From Actinomycetota bacterium (GTDB lineage Bacteria > Actinomycetota > Acidimicrobiia > IMCC26256 > JACDBD01): a stretch of DNA of 7,164 nucleotides. The notes beneath the pieces were generated by a model. That model made no database searches. It worked only from the letters and a program-made list of their open reading frames with translations, and was not told the DNA's origin. Where the stretch lies: NCBI GenBank assembly GCA_013695115.1, contig JACDBD010000101.1, forward strand, positions 1 to 7,164, in the 5' to 3' direction. Shown here in pieces: positions 6,230 through 7,164 of this stretch (the first letter of the stretch is position 1; each line of letters starts with the position of its first letter). Both the position numbers and the translations under genes were made by a program.

Positions 6230-6382
6230 TCAGGTCCGAGCTCTGCTGGTGAGTTGAGCCGCGGATTGGAACATCCTGAGGCGGTCGAGCGCGACGATGG
6301 GGGCGTGCAGCTGCCGCGGGGGACGGTCACCTTCGAACCACTGATTCGGGCGCAATCTGGCTCGGACCAGCCCTCCGATCAC
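6230..6382 (-). CDS. Doubtful small ORF, 50 aa, minus strand
   Basis: The stretch 6175-6457 holds no confident gene. The best candidate is this minus-strand frame from GTG 6382 to TGA 6230, reading MIGGLVRARLRPNQWFEGDR and ending QLTSRART. Composition is protein-like (about three quarters of third positions are G or C) but there is no Shine-Dalgarno, no recognisable promoter and no family I know. An in-frame stop lies close upstream. It could be a remnant of an older gene or chance. Confidence 0.2.
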   Translation of the reverse strand: MIGGLVRARLRPNQWFEGDRPPRQLHAPIVALDRLRMFQSAAQLTSRART

Positions 6383-6457
6383 AGCTGCTCAATCCGCGAC
6401 GCATAACTAGCATCGCGGTCGTAACCGATGTAACGCGACCACCTCGACTTGGCACGT

Positions 6458-7164
6458 ATGAGCATGAGCTCGGACAACCTCGCCCCGCAAGCCGCATCAT
6501 CAACCGGTCGCCACCAGATGGTGGATCCCGAGCATGGCGGCACGGTCGTCGCCACCTTCGAACATCCGGCCGGTTGGCGAGCGCAAAGCCAAGTCGTATG
6601 GAACTATCAAAACGCGTCTGCGCCGGTCTGGCTCTACGCCGCGACCTTTGATCCCAACGGCGCGGCGGCGTTGGAGTTTCTGTCCCCCGAGGCGTTCTAC
6701 TGGCTGGAACCGAACTCCGGTTTCAACCCCGTCGGGCAGAGCCGGTATGGCGTGGTGTGCATGCCGCCGATGCCGGCAGCCGACGCCATGACACGTTTGG
6801 TCATCCCGAAGTATCGCGGCACAAAGGAACACCTACGGGTCACCACCGTTGCGCCGATGCCGAACCTACCGCAGCTGCTGAACGATCAGTCTCTGATGCA
6901 ATCGCCGAACGAGTGCGTCGCGGTGGGCTTGGGATACGAAGAGAATGGCCGCGCACTCGACGAAGAATGGTACGGCGTGAAGACCCAACAACAGGCTGGC
7001 GGGGGCTCGAGCACACAGATCAACTGGGGCTTTGGGCGGTTGCTTTGCTTTCGGGCCGCCTGTGGCGAGCTCGAAGCTGCGCGCCCGACGTTCTGGCAGA
7101 TCGCCCGCTCGGCGCAACCCAACCCGGAGTGGCAGGCCCTGTTCAACGCTGTCGTACAGCAGCT
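6458..7164 (+). CDS. Uncharacterised protein, N-terminal 235 residues (runs off window)
   Basis: The frame is open from the stop at 6431-6433 to the right edge. I chose ATG 6458; ATG 6464 and TTG 6449 are alternatives, and none has a Shine-Dalgarno. There is no signal peptide or membrane helix, so the product seen so far is cytoplasmic. Residues 30-130 look like a beta-rich domain with regular aromatic positions: FEHPAGW (34-40), VVWNYQNASAPVWLYAATFDP (46-66), EAFYWLEPN (78-86) and LVIPKYRG (114-121). A second part has YEENGRALDEEWYGV (160-174), QINWGFGRLLCFRA (187-200) and TFWQIARSAQPNPEW (211-225). I have a faint memory of similar proteins in Firmicutes and Chloroflexi with this GW...W-N...P-V layout and an F-W-x-I-x-x-S segment before a long coiled region, but cannot name a family. 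Codon use (many CAA, TTT, TTG) differs from the upstream genes, which hints at separate origin. Confidence 0.75.
   Translation, partial: MSMSSDNLAPQAASSTGRHQMVDPEHGGTVVATFEHPAGWRAQSQVVWNYQNASAPVWLYAATFDPNGAAALEFLSPEAFYWLEPNSGFNPVGQSRYGVVCMPPMPAADAMTRLVIPKYRGTKEHLRVTTVAPMPNLPQLLNDQSLMQSPNECVAVGLGYEENGRALDEEWYGVKTQQQAGGGSSTQINWGFGRLLCFRAACGELEAARPTFWQIARSAQPNPEWQALFNAVVQQ

Noticed and set aside
5847..6230. A 127-codon minus-strand frame opposite the HU gene
   Set aside because: HU is unmistakable on the plus strand; the antisense frame shows only Ser/Ala/Thr-rich low-complexity protein.
6500..6832. A 110-codon minus-strand frame and an 85-codon plus-strand frame
   Set aside because: Both are shadows of the incomplete gene beginning at 6458, which is open for over 700 bases with coherent aromatic and acidic motifs.
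1..7164. CRISPR array, tRNA, rRNA, insertion sequence or toxin-antitoxin pair
   Set aside because: I saw no regularly spaced repeats, cloverleaf-like sequence, transposase motifs, terminal inverted repeats around a gene, or paired small genes of known antitoxin type.

Overview
The window is GC-rich (by eye well above 60% G+C, strongest in the first 5.7 kb) and reads as a piece of an actinobacterial chromosome, or a metagenomic contig of such a genome. Three signs point that way: frequent GTG starts, several genes whose -10 box lies only 6 to 9 bases before the start codon (leaderless transcripts), and families common in Actinomycetota (a DUF5990 protein, a short Lys-rich protein, a CDLL-type lipoprotein, an HU protein with a basic tail). 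No tRNA, rRNA, CRISPR array, insertion sequence or prophage module is visible. The assignment to phylum is inference.

Layout. 2-103 is the C-terminus of a MarR-type regulator whose stop codon overlaps the GTG start of a 12-helix MFS exporter (100-1359), a usual regulator plus efflux pump pair. Convergent to it, only 9 bases away, is a DUF5990 protein (1369-1821, minus). A 58-base divergent promoter region separates that gene from a 45-residue Lys-rich microprotein (1880-2017, plus). A frame-disrupted membrane segment (about 2042-2199) follows, then a class I SAM-dependent methyltransferase on the minus strand (2200-2772) with a leaderless promoter.

At 2839-3846 lies a gene for a secreted lipoprotein with two tandem copies of one domain. 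The reading frame is open end to end, but two internal stretches make sense only in another frame, so I read it as a gene with two pairs of compensating indels (decay or sequencing error). Next come a ParB-N-type domain protein (3916-4719) and, one base later, an HSL-family alpha/beta hydrolase (4721-5665) whose ribosome binding site lies inside the upstream gene: a translationally coupled pair. A 203-base leader precedes an HU-like DNA-binding protein (5869-6174). After 283 bases with no confident gene, an uncharacterised cytoplasmic protein begins at 6458 and runs off the window; its codon choice is softer than that of the neighbours.

I found no demonstrably new multi-gene system. The best leads are the ParB-N/esterase pair, the two-domain lipoprotein with its odd frame structure, and the microprotein. 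The genes appear to be mostly separate short transcription units; only MarR-MFS and ParB-N-hydrolase look like operons.
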